Shown: in pieces, positions 45,034 to 59,500 of the stretch
How the letters are laid out: every line of letters starts with the position of its first letter
How positions within the stretch are numbered: position 1 is the first letter of the stretch
From: Tetracentron sinense
Lineage: Eukaryota > Streptophyta > Magnoliopsida > Trochodendrales > Trochodendraceae
Direction: 5' to 3'
Length of the DNA: 64,000 bases
Assembly: GCA_015143295.1 (NCBI GenBank)
Contig: CM026560.1
Span: 8,744,501 to 8,808,500, forward strand
Translations under genes and position numbers: made by a program
The notes under the pieces: model-generated
The model's input: only the letters and a program-made list of their open reading frames with translations
The model's database searches: none
Told to the model about the DNA's origin: nothing

Positions 45034-48000
45034 ACTCTAAGCCAATTAGATGTAATGCCCATCTTCTCAGTGATGTTTCTCAAACACCAATTGAGACATA
45101 ACTTAATATGTATGGGTCTGTCATGTCTGCTTTACCACAACTATTGTAGTGATGCAATAACACTTGCAACTCTTGCAAATTTATTATCAATAACCATAGT
45201 TTTAAAAGACTAAACAAAAATGATACTGTCGAACAGTCATTTTCAGAAGTTAACATGCTTGTGCTTTATCATTGTGCAATGCTCCGGACTAATCTGATCA
45301 ATATCTTATCATATCAACATGTGATAAATATCCGGTCTAGTACAAGTATATTTTCTCATGATATCATATATCTAAGAGAAACAGATTCCATCCCATAATG
45401 GTAGAAACTCTTTTCTTGGAATCTTATTTGCACAAAAACATCATTGTTATTAGGAGAATAACAATATCATTTTCCTTTTGTCTCTAAACCATTTAGGACT
45501 AAGAAAACATGATGTCAAAGTTTTTGTCTTTCATTGCATAATTGCTAAATCAAATCTAAGAGAAGAATAATATTGGTACTTCATTCACAATGAAAAGAAC
45601 ATTATCTCTGCATAGAGCCAGGAAAGTAATTATGCTCCCACTAACCAATTTGCACACAAATGATACTTTTATTCTTAGATGAAAATCAAACATTTTGATT
45701 ACTTCATCAGAATAAAAGTTAGTCCATCTACAGATTCTGGGACCTGTGGGTTCTAGTGTACTATTTAGGTATAGTGAAAGTAGAGAGTTGATCTCTATCA
45801 ATTCTCATAGTTATTGGTCTATTGGGCTTCCGCTTCTAGAACAATTCTAGATTCAGTTTCTCTACTAGGAAACTTGTATTCCTGTTTACAAATATCTTTT
45901 GTTATCCAGGAATAGAGATTAAGTATCTCTAATGCGAATCCCAAGTTCATCTTCTATCAAATCATATCCAATATAATTCGATTTAACAACACCATCATGC
46001 TATGGTTTGTTATGAGAATTATCTGAGACAGATGTAATGAGAGTAAATTATGAAATTTCTATTAAGAGGTACTCTTCTCAATCATGGAAGACTTACCTAG
46101 CTATTTATTTATTTCAATGCAGAATTCCTTGAACTTTTCAAAGAAAGTGAAATAAAGTTAGCTACCTCTTAATGGAAGATTCATATGGTTACGATCATCA
46201 AACTTTTGTCTCATTCCCAAGTAGAAGTTTTATCCACTCAGATATCTCCTTCTCCTTAACAAACATGCAACTATTGCACTTATGCAAGATCATACCAAGC
46301 ATTAGGAGCTGGAGGTTCCAACAATTAAGTTGGACTTGATGAGTATACAAACTGGACAATCCTTCCAAAGGTTTGTCTTGTATCTAATGACCAATTGCTT
46401 CACTATGAAGCACAATCCTTATACTTTCCTTTCTTCTCAGAAGAGCCTTTGTCCATACTACTAGAATACCTTTCCAATGGAAAATCTTGGATTTCTTTCC
46501 TTTGCATAAATGCTCGGGATTTTGAAAATCCAATTCTTTTGAACATCTTTGCAAGTAGCATTGAACTCTTCAAAGGTTCTTAGCCATATGCAACATGTGG
46601 GATTTCAGACAATCTGATTTCCTACTTGTTCAACATAACCATATTAAAGGACTGCGGGAGTTTGTCGAAGATCATATCCTCTAATCTCATAAATTTATCT
46701 CAGTTTATCTCAGCACCAAGAATTGGGATTTATGAATCCAATGATCTCTATCATATTCTTTGTGACTGGGTTTCCCTAGTCAATTTGGTGTCCACTTGTC
46801 CTTTTATATAGTAAGTTGTCTAGCAGCCCTATTGTATTCTGTAAACATCTCATATGAGATTTAACATCAGTAGTGAGAACTTGGGCAATTCTTTAGATAG
46901 TAAGCACAAACTTGAGATTCCTTTTCCATTCCAAACACTTTGAATTGGTCAAGAGATTCTCATTAAAGTCTTGGTAAAGTGGTTATAGAATGACATGAAA
47001 ATAAAACATACATCATAATATTTCACACATTATAATATCATTAGATCAGGGCTTTCGATCTTTGATGATATTGCTCATCATTCAGTCAAATTTCATAGAC
47101 CCCTCAATCTATAAAATTAGGAAATATGCTACTTCATATTTCTGATGAGCATTGGGTGCCTTATAATACACATGCAATCTTCCATGCTAGGATAGTACCA
47201 CACATGCACTACAAGGTGGATAGTAACTATCCATCACTGAACATCTCATGCATAACTCCTTATGTTAATCAGTGATTCCCAATTTTCTTGTGACCTCCAA
47301 GGACAACATGACTGTCACTGTGTCAGCCGTCATGTTCCTTGGTTAAGTGAAACCCATTATTCTCGGTTGTCATATGATCAAGTAGGAATATGCCCCCATG
47401 CTAGTTGACACTCTCTATCAGGCCATACACATTCCTATCTACTATAGAAATAAAACACTAGGAGTTTAATTTAGACTGAATTATGTCTGATTCCTGTCAG
47501 AGAGACAAGACTCAGGCTAATTAATTCCTAGTCTTATTGATAATGGAAGGTCATAGGGAAACATTATCCCGTAGGATAGATTAGCCCATTTAATTCACTT
47601 AATATTTTTCTTGAGGGAAAACAGAATATCATGAATAAATTATACATCTAATGCATATATCAAAAGCATTCACAATATTTATCATTGTATCACATGTATA
47701 AAACAATATACAAATATCATCACATGATAATAAATCAAATTTCATTTAATTAGATCAAACTAATTCTAATGAACTCCTACTAGCCCCAGAAATCTTAGTG
47801 GATTTAATCCAAGGGTACAAAGGTCATTTTTAACATCAGTGGGCTTTAGATGGTTCATTCTTCCATATGATGGACCATTGGTCATACCAAGCACCATGGG
47901 CCCAGAATAACAATTATAAAGTGTCCATGTGCATCACTAAAGCCCATAAGTCAAAATGGACTATATTACCCTTTAATTCTCTATGAATTATTCTTAGCAC

Positions 48001-50417
48001 ATTAGGGTTCAACAACCTTAAGTCTAAAAGAAATTATGGAAGTCTTTAAACAACTCTCTAAGACCTCTACTAGGGTCTATAAGTGTCACTCAAGCACTTC
48101 CCATAATCGTGAATATTGTTAGCTCACATCTATGCCAATTAAGACATAATTATCTCATAATCATGCAAGTAACATATTCCACGTAAAAATTCAACATGGA
48201 CTACATGAATCATGTCCAAAAAGGGTTATAATAATGTGTTTTATTTAAACACAAACTTTTTATGTTTGAACAAAACACATATTGTGGGGTTTGATCCAAT
48301 TATCCAAAATTTACATAAAAACGATAATCACATTATCACAAGGGTTATGGACTTTTCTAAGCAACTAAAAGCTATAATAAATCATCACATGAAATACATA
48401 ATATTGCCACACAATGGGTCAACATGATCATGCTATCTTAGAAATCCTACAACTACTCTTGTAGAACACCTTCTAAGATTTATTCTCCATGCGATTACCA
48501 TCATCTTCGATCTTCAATCTTCAATTTGATTTCTCCATAGAAAAATCAGCAACTCCTAATACTAAGATTACATCATATTCAAAATAAGAAACCTTGAGAA
48601 ACCACCCAAATTAGGGTGCTCAAGGGGAGTACAACTCATAAGAAGAAAGAGAAGAGAATAGAGAGAGAAGAAGAAGGCATGATCATGGAACCCATCCACC
48701 ATTCAACAAGAATATTTATTAACAATTCATCAACTATGAATAATAACATGACATGACAAATTACTTAGAAAGTCCATAACCTCAACAAGGGTTTTGTTAA
48801 CCTTAGGGAAACACTTTCCCATATGGTTAAGGTCTCTATTAACATTTAATAGAAAAACCCTAGAGCAAAGAAAGCAAGCATGACAAGAATGAATTCTTAG
48901 GGTTTTTAGATCATCATTAAAAGAAAACAATTTTTCTTTAATGCTTGGAAAATCATTAAGAGAAATAATTTCTCTAAAATTTAATCTAACCTTAAAATTC
49001 ATCCTCACATTCCTCAATTGATAAACAAATAGTAAACACCATATTAAATTCGGCTAGGCTATGGATCTAATCCCTTCTATATTATTTTGATCTAATAACT
49101 ATTAAAAGACCAAAATAAAAATCAACAAATTGCTAATTTTTAATATCACTTTATATTGATTCCAAATCAATAATAGGTGAATTCAAAATTTTCCATAATG
49201 GCCAACTGCTTTAGGTATTATTTGATTTAACAATTAAATAAAATAATACTCTAAACACTAGTATTAAATGTCCATAAAAATAATTGATCTCTATCAATTA
49301 AAATTTACATGAGATAAAACTTTGTATCTCAACCAATGGCATTTATGTAATTACTTGATTAACTATTAATCAAATAAAAACTTATAAATACTATGCAGGC
49401 AGTCATTCTGAGCACATGTAATTGATCTAAATCAACTACAATAATTATGATATTATTCCCATAAACTTTTTAGGGAACCATAAAAGATATCATAATTAAC
49501 ATTTAATTAAATGATAGCCTGTGGACTCGAAGAAGATAATTAAACAATTTAATTAAATCTCAGCCCGTGCTCTCGAATCAAATAATTAAACTATTTAATT
49601 AATTGATAGCCCATTAAACGATTTAATAGCATCCCATGCTCTCAAATCAAATAATGAAATTTAGGAAAAATTTGAAAGCCTCTTGAAAAATTAATTTAGA
49701 AAACTCCTTTTCCCGCTTTAGATTTTTGACTTAAGTTTTGACCCTCAAAACGATTGATTCTGGAAAAACTTTCTTCATGAAAGTTGTAGATCTTTTTGAC
49801 GGCTTCGAAACGATGTACTGATAGACCTAAATCGGACTTACGGTCACAAAGTTATGGCCGAAATACCGAAACTGTATCGATTCTTTTAATCAAATACAAA
49901 TCCGAAAATCCATGAATCAATTTTAATCGAAATAAGCTTTAATCTCCAAGAAAACTTAAGCAAGGGTGTCTAACACCATGGGATTTATTAATTAACATTT
50001 AATAAATAAAATCCCATCTATATTTGCTAGCCAAAATATCAATGGGTATCTAAGTGGTATATATCAAAGGGAAAACTTGTCCTGGGCTCTCTAAAATAAA
50101 TTAAACAATTTAATTTAATATTCTAAAAGGATTTCCAAATCCTTGAAGGCTATAATCAAGATTTAGATATCTCTAAATACCTATCCCTTATGAAAAGATG
50201 TTTTAAAAAAATCCAAAACCAAAATTAGTATCACACTAATTTATAAGGGATTGATTACTCCCTCAATAACTAGAGGGGGATCCCTTAAGCCTAATAATGA
50301 TTATCCAATAATCAAGGATCTAGAAGATTGATTCATTAGGGCTACCAAAATTCATAGGGGAGGCAATCTTGATATAAATCTTGATTAAACTCAAAAATCA
50401 AAGAGAAGCATAGCCCT

Positions 50418-50430
50418 GGCTCTGATACCA
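50418..50430 (-). other. Primer binding site of the LARD
   Basis: Minus strand TGGTATCAGAGCC, one base inside the LTR end (...GCATACTTTCA). Initiator-Met type. Confidence 0.9.
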
Positions 50431-50431
50431 A

Positions 50432-52616
50432 TGAAAGTATGCCTCTTTTTTTTTTCTTTTTTTAGAAACACAGTTCTTGGGGGGCATACATCGAATCTCA
50501 AGATCTGACTAAGATTCTAATTGATTTTATTCAATGAAGGTTAGAATAACATTCACCTTTGCGACTTTGAAATTGTTAAGTCAAATCCACGTTAGAATAG
50601 TACTCGCAAAACTTCACAAGTGTCAAGTCTCCTGTCGATTCACACGAACCTTCTTTTTCCTTTAAAGCTTTCTCTAATGGAAGCTAATGGCCCTTCCGAA
50701 TTTCCAGCTCTAGGAATCTTGAATAAAGATCCAATCTTTGTTGATCAAGAACCTTTCTTGATAAACAAGATAAATTCTTGCTTTTCCTCAAGATCCAATC
50801 AAGAAGACAAAAGAAGAGAGAGATGGGTGTGACCGTACACCTCAAGGAGAGAGAGGGGAGGGGGTGAACTTGAGGAGAGGGAGAGATGAAAAATTCTGGA
50901 GAATTATCTATCTTAAAGGGCTGGGCATCCAATCCTTTATATAAGTTCTCTCTTGGTTGCTTGAATTGTAATCCAATTATAATTCATTAACCTTATCCTA
51001 ATCCAATTAGGATTCCTCAATAGTTTCCTTTATTGATTATTCTCCTAATCCAATTAGGATTAATCTTAAAAGAAACCAACCTTATCCATTAGTAACTAAT
51101 CTTATCCTTATCCAATAAGGAATCTTGAATTAGTAACTAACTAATGGAATCCCTAACAATTAGGGAATCTTTAATTAGTAACTAATTAACTAACTAACTA
51201 ACCTTATCCAATAAGGTGTTAATTAATTAGAAACTAATTAAAATAAAACTTCCTCCATAAAGTGGGCGTCCCACCCTAGGTGGGTCCCACTCCACACGCC
51301 CAAAGGGTTTCCAAAACCCTTCTTGGTCACTTGAATTATTCTTTTATAATAATTCCCAATGGGTCCTACCCATTTGGTTTTTCACATCTAATGTGATTCC
51401 ACCTTTTAGAGCTTCACTATACCATATAGTGATTACTTAGAGAAATTAATTAATTTAATTATAAATTAAATTAAATACTTTAAGAAGGTCCTTGTGTGTG
51501 GGATCTAAAGGGATCTCCTATTTCCGGTTGTGGAACCAAGTACTTCACCTTTTTGGTTGAAGCATTGTTACTAGGAAACATCTTTCCTAAAACTCCATTA
51601 GGATCATAGAATGTTATCTAAGTCCCTGGACTTCCACCAATCACAATTAATGTCCATTAACACAATGTGATTAACCTCCAGAAATTAGAGAATTGCTTGT
51701 AAGTACCATCTCACAATATATTTACAAATAAATCCTTCCACATTCCGATATCACATGTAAGCTTCCGGGATTGGAACAATTCCACTGTCTTAGTCCCTAA
51801 CTTATGAATAGAACTCTTTCTCATGATTACTTTTCATTGAACTGAACCTCCAAAACACTTTTGAAGAAAACATTAGAAAAGAACTGACATATATATTTAT
51901 ATATACTTTTCCATATTAAAAAAATATCAACTTCGATAAAGACCATTTTACCGAAAAGCACCAGTACTGGATTTAACAGTTCAGTTCAACAAGTATCACC
52001 TTGATATCATTATCTCCAATTAAGGAGTTGTGGATTCCTTATTGAGTGTTTACACACTTCTCCAAACATAGTGTACATGACCCAACGTACCCGGAGTTAG
52101 TCCTGTGTATTGGACATTGCCGATTGGCACATCAAAGCCATATAGACAAATGTCTGAGAAAATGTTAACCTCTCAGGTCTAAGGACAATTTGTCAAATGG
52201 ATAACCCTAATACAATCTGACAGTGTATTCCATAGGGTATCCACTAGTAACCCCGTTCAGTATTATGTACTTGCTACATATACTCACATGTTAGTCAAGA
52301 GTTACCACTCTCTGTGAAGGAGATTCATCACACTATCTCATAGAACTACACATGTGCAAGCCATGATGAAGTACGGCGCCCAACCAGTACTCTAGAGGCT
52401 TCGAACAATATTAGGTTTACAAGGAACCGGAAAATCATATCTCCTCGCAACCTTTGCATGATTTTCCTACAATGTTACCTATGGAACTTTATGTCATCAT
52501 CATATGAGACAGTAATTAATATAAATACCCTTTATAGTTGGTTGTGTGAATATGATGTTTGTCTAATCAACATAGAAAAGTCTCTTATTGGCTTTCGAGG
52601 GCATATATGTCCAACA
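50432..52616 (-). repeat. 5' LTR of the LARD (right, intact)
   Basis: 2185 bp, minus sense TGTTGGACATATATGCC...GCATACTTTCA. TATA (TATATAAAG, minus) at 50935-50943 puts about 1.67 kb of U3 upstream. The CCAAT palindrome array is at about 50966-51220. Confidence 0.92.
50966..51220 (-). promoter_or_regulatory. Palindromic CCAAT array upstream of the LARD TATA box
   Basis: Repeated short inverted repeats around an ATCCAAT core: TAAT-CCA-ATTA, CCTAAT-CCA-ATTAGG (twice) and CCTTAT-CCA-ATAAGG (twice), plus CCCTAA-CAA-TTAGGG. Different stems share an almost constant 3-nt centre. The array starts 20-30 bp upstream of TATA. CCAAT is the NF-Y core; binding is inference. Confidence 0.55.
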
Positions 52617-52662
52617 ATGTTTTACCTCGCTTTTCACAAGAAGACAAGAACCAACATCCCAC

Positions 52663-52800
52663 GAGGGGTCTCCCCTCACTCACAAGTGCATATAATGAAG
52701 AAGGGCCTCCATTCCCTCGCAAGTACATTCATATCATGAAGAAGGGTCTCCCTTCCCTCGCAAGTGCATTGCATAAAGAAGGGTCTCCCTTCCCTCTCAA
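52663..52800. repeat. GAAGGG/CCCTTC hairpin units (solo LTR right part)
   Basis: Four units at about 52663, 52699, 52741 and 52778. The first is GAGGGG-TCT-CCCCTC; the third and fourth are GAAGGG-TCT-CCCTTC; the second has one mismatch. Homologous to 19525-19790. Confidence 0.7.
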
Positions 52801-53113
52801 GGCATCTCTCAAGCGCATCTCAAAAGGATATCTCACAAGTGTATCTCACAAGTTACATGATCACAAGCAAGCACGCATGACATGCATGACATGACACGAC
52901 ATACAAGAATCAAGCAAGATAGACAAGACGAGTTTTCAAGCACGAAAAGGGTACTTTAAGTCAAGTCAAGCGCACGGTGTTTTCAAGGGTTATCGGTTTT
53001 TATGAATACAACATGATGAATTATATTGCTTTACTTCCTTATATGTTATGAATTGTTTCCGTCTGACATATTGCCATTGTTATGCTATAATTGTTGGTTA
53101 GTATTTAGTACCC

Positions 53114-53134
53114 GCTGAGTATTCCATGCTCAGC
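53114..53134 (+). other. Conserved LTR hairpin GCTGAG...CTCAGC
   Basis: Same stem and loop as 43111-43131. The micro-ORF ATG is 10 nt downstream. Confidence 0.65.
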
Positions 53135-53144
53135 CGTACTTCTT

Positions 53145-53264
53145 ATGTCGGTAGGTTCTGAGGGAGCTGCTGCTCCATTTGATGTTTGTGCTCCTGGTCC
53201 ATGGGTGGAAGAGGAGTACGTCGAGGAGCCTTTGGAGGAACCTCCAGTAGAGGGTTACCAATAG
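53145..53264 (+). other. LTR micro-ORF, 39 codons
   Basis: ATG TCG GTA GGT ... TAG, MSVGSEGAAAPFDVC with PWVEEEYVEE core. Collinear without gaps with the 20051 copy, and most differences in the core codons are silent. Confidence 0.5.
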
Positions 53265-53568
53265 GTGGTTGTAGATTCTGAGTAGATTAGCTGTGGGTGA
53301 GATGAGAGTTTATATCCATGTATTTTGGCGGGTCTGTCCGCACTTTCTTTAGGTTACTTTTTGTATAAACTTGGATTTGCGTATGTATATACATAGAGGT
53401 TTGGTAGACTTCCGCTGTGCTATGTTAGAGTATGTTTCCACTGTTTATGTCCTCTATTGTATATGCTCTGTGGGTTTTTGCAGGTTGGTTTGTCAAGCAA
53501 GTCATGAAATCCATAATTAGTCGTCAAAAGTTCACTCTAACTCCTAGGGTGGGTTTTGGGTCGCGACA

Positions 53569-56500
53569 ACTACAATCACCACTACCACCAAGCACCACCA
53601 CTACCACCACCACCACTACAACCATCACCTACCCATCACGACTACTACCCACCACCACTACCACCACCCACCACATCTACCATCACTACTACAACCACAA
53701 CCCACCACATCTACCATCACCACTACAACCACAACTACCACTACCCCCACCACTACCATCATCACTACCATCAACACTACCACCACCACTACCTTCACCT
53801 TCCCACCACCACTACCACCACCACTACCGAAACCTACCACCACCCACTACCACCACCACCACCACTACCATCACCTACCACCACCACTACTACCCACCAG
53901 CAATACCATCACCACTACCACCTCCACTACCATCACCTACCAACCACGGCTACTACGCACCACCACTACCACCACCTCTACCATCACTACCATCACCTAC
54001 CCACCAACACTATCATCACCACTACCACCACCCACTACCATTACCATCACTACCCTCACCACCAACACTACCATCACCTACACACCACTACTTCCACCAC
54101 CCCTACCATCACTACCATCACCTACCCACCACCACTACCCTCACAACTACCACCACCCACCACCCTTACCATCACTACCATCACCACCACCACTACCATC
54201 ACCTGCCCACCACCACTACCATAACCAGTAGTACCATCCCTACCATCACTACCATCACCTACCCACCACCACTACCTTCACCACTACCACCACCACTACG
54301 AGCTCCACTACGAAAACCCACTACCATCACCACTACCCCAACCACTACCACCAACCACCACCACTACCACCACCCCTACCATCATCTACCCACCACCACA
54401 ACCCTCACCACCACCACCACCTACCACCATTACCATCACTACCATCACCACCCCCACAACCATCACCACTACCACCACCACTACCATCACCACTACCAGC
54501 TGCACTACCATCACTACTATCACCTACCCACCACCACTACCATCACCACTACCCGAACCACTACCACAACCCACCACCACTACCATCACCATTACCACCA
54601 CAACTACCATCACCAACATTCACCTACCCACCACCACTACCTTCACCACTACCACCACCACTACCATCAGCACAACCAGCTCAACTACCACAACCCACAA
54701 CCATCACTACTTTCACCTACCCACAACCACTACAACCACCACTACCACCAAGCACCACCACCACCACTACAACCACCACCTACCCATCACGACTACTACC
54801 CACCACCACTACCACCACCCACCACATCTACCATCACCACTAAAACCACAACTACCACTACCCCAACCACTACCATCATCTCTACCATCACCACGACCAC
54901 CACCACTACCTTCACCTTCGCACCACCACTACCACCACCACTACCACAACCCACCACCACCCACTACCACCACCACTACCATCACATACCATCACCACTA
55001 CTACCCACCAGCAATACCATCACCACTACCACCTCCACTACCATCAATTACCCACCACGGCTACTACGCACCACCACTGCCACCACCTCTACCATCACTA
55101 CCATCACCTACCAACCAACACTATCATCACCACTACCAATACCCACTACCATTACCATCACTACCCTCACCACCACCACTACCATCACCTACCCACCACT
55201 ACTTCCACCACCCCTACCATCACAACCATCACCTACCCACCACCAATACCCTCACAACTACCACCACCCACCACCCTTACCATCACCACCACCACAACCA
55301 TCACCTGCCCACCACCACTACCATCACTAGTACTACCATCCCTACCATCAATACCATCACCTACCCACCACCACGACCATCACCATTACCACCACCACTA
55401 CCAACACCTACTCACAATCACTTACCCATCACGACTACTACCCACCACTACTACCATCACCAATACCACCACCACTACCACCCCCCACCACCACCGTCAC
55501 CTATCCATCACGACTACTACCCACCACCACTACCATCACCACTACCACCACCACTACCACAACCCACCACCACTACCATCACCTTCTCACCAATACTACC
55601 ACCACCACCACCACAACCCACCACGGCTACCACCACCCAATACCACCACCACTACCATCACCTACCCACCACCACTACTACCCACCTGCACTACAATCAC
55701 CACTACCACCCCCACTACCATCACCTACCCACCACGACTACTACGCACCACCAATACCACCACCCCTACGTTCACAACCATCACCTACCCACCACCACTA
55801 TCATCACCACTACTACCACCCACTACCATTTCCATCACTACCATCACAACCACTACTACCATCACCTACACACCACCACTACGACCACCCCTACCATCAC
55901 TACCATCACCTACCCACCACCACTACCATCCCCTACCCACCACCACTACCATCTCCATTACCACCACAACTACCATCACCTACCCACCACCACAACCGTC
56001 ACCACTACCACCAAGCACCACCAATACCACCACCACTACAACCATCACCTAGCCATCACGACTACTACCCACCACCACCCACCACATCTACCATCACCAC
56101 TACCCCCCACCACTACCATCATCACTACCATCACCACTACCACCACCACTACCTTCACCTTCCCACCACCACTACCACCACCGGTACCACAACCCACCAC
56201 CACCCACTACCACCACCCCTACCATCACCTACCACCACCACTAGTACCCACCAGCAAAACCATCACCACTACCACCTCCACTACCATCACCTACCCACCA
56301 CGGCTACTACGCACCACCACTACCACCACCTCTACCCTCAGTACCATCACCTACCCACCAACACTATCATCACCACTACCACCACCCACTACCATTACCA
56401 TCACTACCCTTACCACCACCACTACCATCATCTACCCACCACTACTTCCACCACCCCTACCATCACTACCATCACCTACCCACCACCACTACCCTCACAA

Positions 56501-59500
56501 CTACCACCACCCACCACCCTTACCATCACTACCATCACCACCACAACTACCATCACCTGCCCACCACAACTACCATCACAAGTACTACCATCCCTACCAT
56601 CACTACCGTCACCTACCCACCACCACTACGAGCTCCACTACGAAAACCCACTACCATCACCACTACCCCAACCACTTCCACCAACCACCACCACTACGAC
56701 CACCCCTACCATCACAACCATCATCTACCCACCAGCACAACCCCCAACACTACAACCACCTACCACCATTACCATCACTACCATCACCACCACCACAACC
56801 ATCACCACTACCACCACCACTACCATCACCACAACCAGCTGCACTACCACAACCCACTACCATCACTACTATCACCTACCAACCACCACTACCATCACCA
56901 CTACTCGAACAACTACCACAACCCACCACCACTACCATCACCATTACCACCACAACTACCATCACCTACATTCACCTACCCACCACCACTACCTTCACCA
57001 CTACCACCACCACTACCATCAGGACAACCAGCTACACAAACACAACCCACTACCATCACTACTTTCACTTACCCACAACCACTACAATCACCACTACCAC
57101 CAAGCACCACCACCACCACTACAACCATCACCTACCCATCACGACTACTACCCACCACCACTACAACCACCCACAACATCTACCATCACCACTACAACCA
57201 CAACTACCACTACCCCCACCACTACCATCATCACTACCATCACCACTACCACCACCACTACCTTCACCTTCCCACCACCAGTACCACCACCACTACCACA
57301 ACCTACCACCATCCACTACCACCACCACTACAATCACCTACCACCACCACTACTACCCACCAGCAATACCATCACAACTACCACCTCCACTACCATCACC
57401 TACCCACCACAGCGACTACGCACCACCACTACCACCACCTCTACCATCACTACTATCACCTACCCACCAACACTATCATCACCACTACCACTACCCACTA
57501 CCATTACCATCACTACCCTCACCACCAACACTACCATCACCTACCCAACACTACTTCCACCACCCCTACCATCACTACCATCACCTGCCCACCACCACTA
57601 CCCTCACAACAACCACCACCCACCACCCTTACCATCACTACCATCACCACCACCACTACCATCACCTGCCCACCACCACTACCATCACCTGTACTACCAT
57701 CCCTACCATCACTACCACCACCAACCCACCACCACTACCTTCACCACTACCACCACCACCACCACAACCCACCACCACCCACTACCACCACCACTACCAT
57801 CACAACTACCACCACCACTACCAACACCCACCCCAACCACTACCACCAACCAACACCACTACCACCAGCCCTACCATCACTACCATCATCTACCCACCAC
57901 CACAACCCTCACCACTACCACCACCTACCACCATAGCCATCACCACCACCACAACCATCACCACTACCACCACCACTACCATCACCACTACCAGCTGCAC
58001 TACCACAACCCACTACCATCACTACTATCACCTACCCACCACCACTACCATCACCACTACCCGAACCACAACCACAACCCACCACCACTACCATCACCAT
58101 TACCACCTCAACTACCATCACCTACATTCACCTACCCACCACCACTACCTTCACCACTACCACCACCACTACCACAGCACAACTAGCTCCACTACCACAA
58201 CCCACTACCATCACTACTTTCACCTACCCACAACCACTACAATCACCACTACCACCAAGCACCACCACTACCACCGCCACCACTACAACCATCACCTACC
58301 CATCACGACTACTACCCACCACCACTACCACCACCCACCACATCTACCTTCACCACTACAACCACAACTACCCCTACCCCCACCACTACCATCATCACTA
58401 CCATCACCACTACCTTCACCTTCCCACCACCACCACTACCACAACCCACCACCACCCACTACCACCACCACTACCATCACAACTACCACCACCACTACCA
58501 ACACCCACCACCACCACCATCCCCACTACCACCACCCCCAGCACCTACCCACCACCACTACCATCACCGACCCACCAACAATACCATCACCACTACCAGC
58601 TCCACTACCATCACTACCATCACCTACACACCACCTCTACCATCACCACTACCACCACCCCTAGCGTCTCCTACCCACGACTACTACGATCACCACTGCC
58701 ACCACCACTACCATCACCTACCCAGCAACACTACCATCACCACTACCACCTCCATTTCCACCACCCACTACCAACACTACCACAACCACTACCACCACAC
58801 ACCAGCACTACCATCACCACTACCACCACCACTACTACTATCCACTACATCCACCTACCCACCACCACTACCATCACCACTACCTCCACCACTACCACCA
58901 CCCACCACCACTACCTCCACCACTAACACCACCCACCACCACTTCCACAACCACTACCACCACCAATACCATCACCAACCCACCACCACTCCCGTCACCA
59001 CTACAACCTCCCACTACCATCTCAACCACAGCCACTGCCACCACCCACCAAAACTACCTCCACCACTACCATCACCTACCTAGCACCGCTACCCTCACCA
59101 CTACCACCACCACTACCACCACCCATCACCACCACCATAATCATCACCTACGCACCACGACTACTACCCACCACCACTACCACCACCACCATCAACTACC
59201 CACCACCTCTACCATCACCACTACCACCACCCCTATCACCACAGCCACAACCACTACCACCACCCACCACCACTACCATCACTACCACAACCACTACCAC
59301 CAACCACCACCACTACCTCCACCACTACCGTCACCTATCTAGCACCATTACCATCACCACTGCCACCACCACTACCACCACCCACCACCCACCACCACTA
59401 CCACCTCCACTACCACCACCACCATCACCTACCCACCACCTCTACCATCACCATTACCAACCCCACCATCACCACTGCCACCACCACAACCACCCACCAC

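Larger units (their letters stand above)
45021..50431 (-). other. Non-coding internal domain of the LARD
   Basis: 5.4 kb, AT-rich. Only short ORFs (the longest about 95 codons, for example 48730-49017 on minus) and nothing resembling gag, protease, integrase or RT in any frame. A PPT-like GCAAGTGGGAGAT (minus) abuts 45021 and the PBS abuts 50431. Confidence 0.8.
40494..52616 (-). mobile_element. LARD-type non-autonomous LTR retrotransposon, complete
   Basis: Two near-identical LTRs (40494-45020, interrupted; 50432-52616) flank a 5.4-kb internal region without pol. TSD ATGTT at 40489-40493 and 52617-52621. The PBS and PPT place it on the minus strand. By eye I count about 15 substitutions between LTRs of about 2.19 kb, so insertion is recent. 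It must depend on enzymes from another element. Four other LTR copies of the family lie in the window. Confidence 0.9.
38927..53568 (+). repeat. Solo gypsy LTR in minisatellite, split by a LARD
   Basis: Starts TGTAGAGCCCCGG and ends GGGTCGCGACA. A perfect 5-bp TSD, ACTAC, lies at 38922-38926 and 53569-53573. The two LTR parts are 38927-40493 and 52617-53568 (about 2.5 kb without the 12-kb LARD). No internal domain or PBS. It holds the ACGTG-core array (39380-39620), a hairpin array (52663-52800), the CTGAG hairpin and a micro-ORF. Confidence 0.92.

Noticed and set aside
48730-49017. 95-codon minus ORF in the LARD internal region (and 81 codons at 45556).
   Set aside because: No recognisable domain. 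Such lengths are expected by chance in 5.4 kb of AT-rich DNA.
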